A stretch of 8,408 nucleotides of DNA from Sphingomonadales bacterium (lineage in GTDB: Bacteria; Pseudomonadota; Alphaproteobacteria; Sphingomonadales; Sphingomonadaceae), in the NCBI GenBank assembly GCA_004292705.1, contig RDXA01000428.1, positions 1 to 8,408 on the forward strand. The letters are read 5' to 3'. The notes below the pieces were generated by a model. The model searched no databases. It saw nothing but the letters and a program-made list of their open reading frames with translations, and had not been told where the DNA came from. A program made the position numbers and the translations under genes. Below are positions 7,076 through 8,408 of the stretch, piece after piece; the stretch's first letter is position 1, and each line of letters begins with the position of its first letter.

Positions 7076-7627
7076 ATGCTCGACCGCCAGCCGGTGCTTG
7101 AAGACGGGCATGTCCGGCTGCGACCGCTGCACCCGCAGGATTGGGAGGCGCTGTTCGCGGTCGCGTCCGATCCGCTGATCTGGGAGCAGCACCCCGCGCA
7201 TGATCGCTGGCGCGAGCCGGTGTTCCGCGCCTTCTTCGACGATGCCTTGGCCAACCAGGGGGCGCTTGTCGTGATCGATCAGGCGAGCGGGGCGGTGATC
7301 GGGTCGTCGCGCTTTCAGGGGCTGGAAGAGGGGAATGGCGGCTCGGTCGAGATCGGCTGGACCTTCCTCGCCCGTTCGCATTGGGGCGGCACCTTCAACC
7401 GCGCGATGAAACGCCTGATGCTGGCCCACGCGCTCGCCAGCGTGGCCGAGTGCCGCTTTCTTGTCGGCGAAACCAACACGCGGTCGCGGCGCGCGTTGGA
7501 ACGGATCGGCGCGGTGCTGACGGGCCGGACCGAGGACCGCGTGATGGCGAACGGTGCGGTGATCCGGCACCTCACCTACGCGATCACGCGCGAAGGGTTC
7601 GCGCAGGGGCCGCTGGCCGGGCACTGA
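7076..7627 (+). CDS. GNAT N-acetyltransferase, RimJ/RimL type
   Basis: 183-residue GNAT enzyme of the Acetyltransf_3 (RimJ/RimL-like) group, which transfers acetyl from acetyl-CoA to protein N-termini or small amines. The N-terminal VRLRPLHPQDWEALFAVASD is the family's first strand and helix, GAVIGSSRFQGL and VEIGWTFL are the central strands, and NTRSRRALERIGAVLTGR near residues 138-155 is the acetyl-CoA-proximal helix-strand. No signal peptide is present. AAGGGG lies 5 nt before ATG 7076 and the aminotransferase stop is only 9 bp upstream, so the two are almost certainly co-transcribed. The substrate is unknown; a link to amino-acid metabolism is suggested only by position. Confidence 0.88.
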   Translation: MLDRQPVLEDGHVRLRPLHPQDWEALFAVASDPLIWEQHPAHDRWREPVFRAFFDDALANQGALVVIDQASGAVIGSSRFQGLEEGNGGSVEIGWTFLARSHWGGTFNRAMKRLMLAHALASVAECRFLVGETNTRSRRALERIGAVLTGRTEDRVMANGAVIRHLTYAITREGFAQGPLAGH

Positions 7628-7673
7628 TCGTCCCCGGTCCTGCAACGGCGCGATGTTCAGCTTGCACCCTGTT

Positions 7674-7690
7674 GGAGACACAGGAGACAC
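7674..7690. repeat. short tandem repeat GGAGACAC x2
   Basis: GGAGACAC occurs at 7674-7681 and again at 7683-7690, one A apart, 47 bp after the GNAT stop. The second copy runs into TGTCCA to form an imperfect palindrome around GACACTGTC. Confidence 0.8.
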
Positions 7691-7922
7691 TGTCCAGAAG
7701 CGTAAACCCGGTGGTGGCTACAAAGCGACTTTCTGACGGGATCGGCATGGCACCGCCGCGCGACCAGACGCGGTCAGACGATGTCGCGCAGTTCTGCCTT
7801 GGGATGACGATGCGAAAGAGCGGCCATCGGTGTAACGGGCGCGACGGGTGTAGGAAACAGGCAAAGCCCCGGCCCTGCCCCCTCTCGACTACGGCTAGGC
7901 AGGAAGCTGCCAAGCCTTCGTA

Positions 7923-7943
7923 TCTCTCCCGCAAGGGGAGAGA
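7923..7943. repeat. CTCTCCC-GCAAG-GGGAGAG hairpin, REP-like
   Basis: TCTCTCCC (7923-7930) pairs over 8 bp with GGGAGAGA (7936-7943) around a GCAAG loop. Similar CTCTCCCGCAAGGGGAGAG words are often seen between proteobacterial genes, so an extragenic repeat is likely. There is no T tract, so a terminator is less likely. Confidence 0.65.
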
Positions 7944-7983
7944 GGAAGAGGAGGAAAAGCGGCGCTTCCCGAATTTCAGCTTT

Positions 7984-8009
7984 CGGCGGCCGGTCAGCTG
8001 GAGCCGCCG
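7984..8009. repeat. CGGCGGC/GCCGCCG hairpin
   Basis: CGGCGGC (7984-7990) pairs with GCCGCCG (8003-8009) over a 12 nt loop that contains CAGCTG. It is flanked by GCTTTCGG words, and CCGCTTTC (8012-8019) has an inverted partner GAAAGCGG at 8060-8067, suggesting a composite extragenic palindrome unit. Confidence 0.55.
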
Positions 8010-8190
8010 GGCCGCTTTCGGGGAACCAGACCGCTCCGGCCTATGACCGGGGATGGGTGGAAAGCGGAATGGCAGCTTCGTTGGCACAACATGTCAGCCA
8101 GAACGGGCGGATTTAGCGCTACGAAACTTGAATCAGGACAACCCATAGCGGAGGCTGCACTCGACTTCATGGGTCGGCTTCGAGAATTGA

Positions 8191-8408
8191 TCAATCTGGG
8201 AGGTTCTGCCTGAACCGTCCGATCCCATATCTTTGATCCGGTCCAAAACTTTTCGACATGTCCTGGCCGTCGACATTGCTGGATCCAGATTCGACCCACG
8301 GCAGCCAGTGCTGAATCGTGCGTGAGACTGGGGCATCGGTCGGTTGCAAGGTCACTTCGCGCAGCCGATACCCCGGCGCTATTTGCGGATTGGACACTGT
8401 CTCGATCG
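8191..8408 (-). CDS. possible 3' end of an unrecognised - strand gene (partial)
   Basis: A frame is open from the right edge of the window to TGA at 8191-8193, about 71 codons. The sequence (for example APGYRLREVTLQPTDAP and TIQHWLPWVESG) looks like a soluble, Gln/Pro-containing protein tail, with no membrane segment. Third-position G/C is lower than in the other genes (roughly 60%) and the surrounding DNA is less GC-rich, which could mean recent acquisition. A GTG at 8397 could be a start, but no good ribosome-binding site can be judged so close to the edge, and the frame continues upstream. No family recognised. Confidence 0.35.
   Translation of the reverse strand, partial: IETVSNPQIAPGYRLREVTLQPTDAPVSRTIQHWLPWVESGSSNVDGQDMSKSFGPDQRYGIGRFRQNLPD

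Larger units (their letters stand above)
7628..8190. other. gene-free region with hairpins and repeated words
   Basis: About 560 bp after the GNAT gene hold no frame with a plausible start, ribosome-binding site and family resemblance. The contents look extragenic: a tandem GGAGACAC pair, a CTCTCCC/GGGAGAG hairpin, a purine-rich stretch (7935-7960), a CGGCGGC/GCCGCCG hairpin, and several GCTTTCGG / GAAAGCGG words in both orientations. I see no intrinsic terminator with a T run after the GNAT gene. Confidence 0.55.

Noticed and set aside
7924..7942. CTCTCCC/GGGAGAG hairpin as the GNAT terminator
   Set aside because: It lies about 300 bp after the stop and has no T run on either side, so an extragenic repeat fits better.
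7628..8046. Open + strand frame running past the GNAT stop
   Set aside because: It is a different frame from the GNAT gene, with Arg/Ser-rich, repetitive translation across hairpins and no ribosome-binding site.

Overview
The window reads as chromosomal DNA of a high-GC alphaproteobacterium, most likely a sphingomonad (Sphingomonadales, Erythrobacter/Sphingomonas-like). The basis is gene content and style: an EipA/DUF1134 envelope protein, a Porin_4-type porin, strongly G/C-biased third codon positions and ECF-type promoter motifs. The taxonomic placement is inference; no marker gene is present.

Left part (1-1678). The tail of an unidentified + strand gene meets a - strand porin gene at a shared bidirectional hairpin terminator. 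Between the porin and the next + strand gene lies a 390 bp divergent control region. It holds an 11-base C tract and two mirror-image promoter-like elements (GGAAT-N17-CGTTA on each strand) whose -35 boxes sit in the arms of a perfect 11 bp inverted repeat.

Central operon (1679-4432). Three tightly packed + strand genes encode a secreted outer-membrane beta-barrel protein, an inner-membrane multi-helix protein matching the 7TM part of the 'inactive transglutaminase fused to 7TM' (UUP1-like) family, and a cytosolic ATP-grasp enzyme of the alpha-L-glutamate-ligase-like (RimK-related) family. The 7TM/ATP-grasp pairing is known elsewhere. Here the periplasmic transglutaminase-like domain is missing, no retropepsin-like protease partner is visible, and a barrel protein leads the operon. 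Together the three products could span cytosol, inner membrane and outer membrane, perhaps as a stress-induced envelope modification or export system. This operon is the best candidate in the window for an undescribed system.

Right part (4433-7627). A - strand tRNA-Ser(GCU) with encoded CCA and its own promoter is followed by + strand eipA (DUF1134, periplasmic). Then come an aspartate/aromatic aminotransferase and a RimJ/RimL-type GNAT acetyltransferase, the last two 9 bp apart and probably co-transcribed.

Right end (7628-8408). About 560 bp have no convincing gene but contain several hairpin-forming and repeated words, like an extragenic repeat region. The last ~215 bp may be the 3' end of an unrecognised - strand gene of lower GC that enters from beyond the window.
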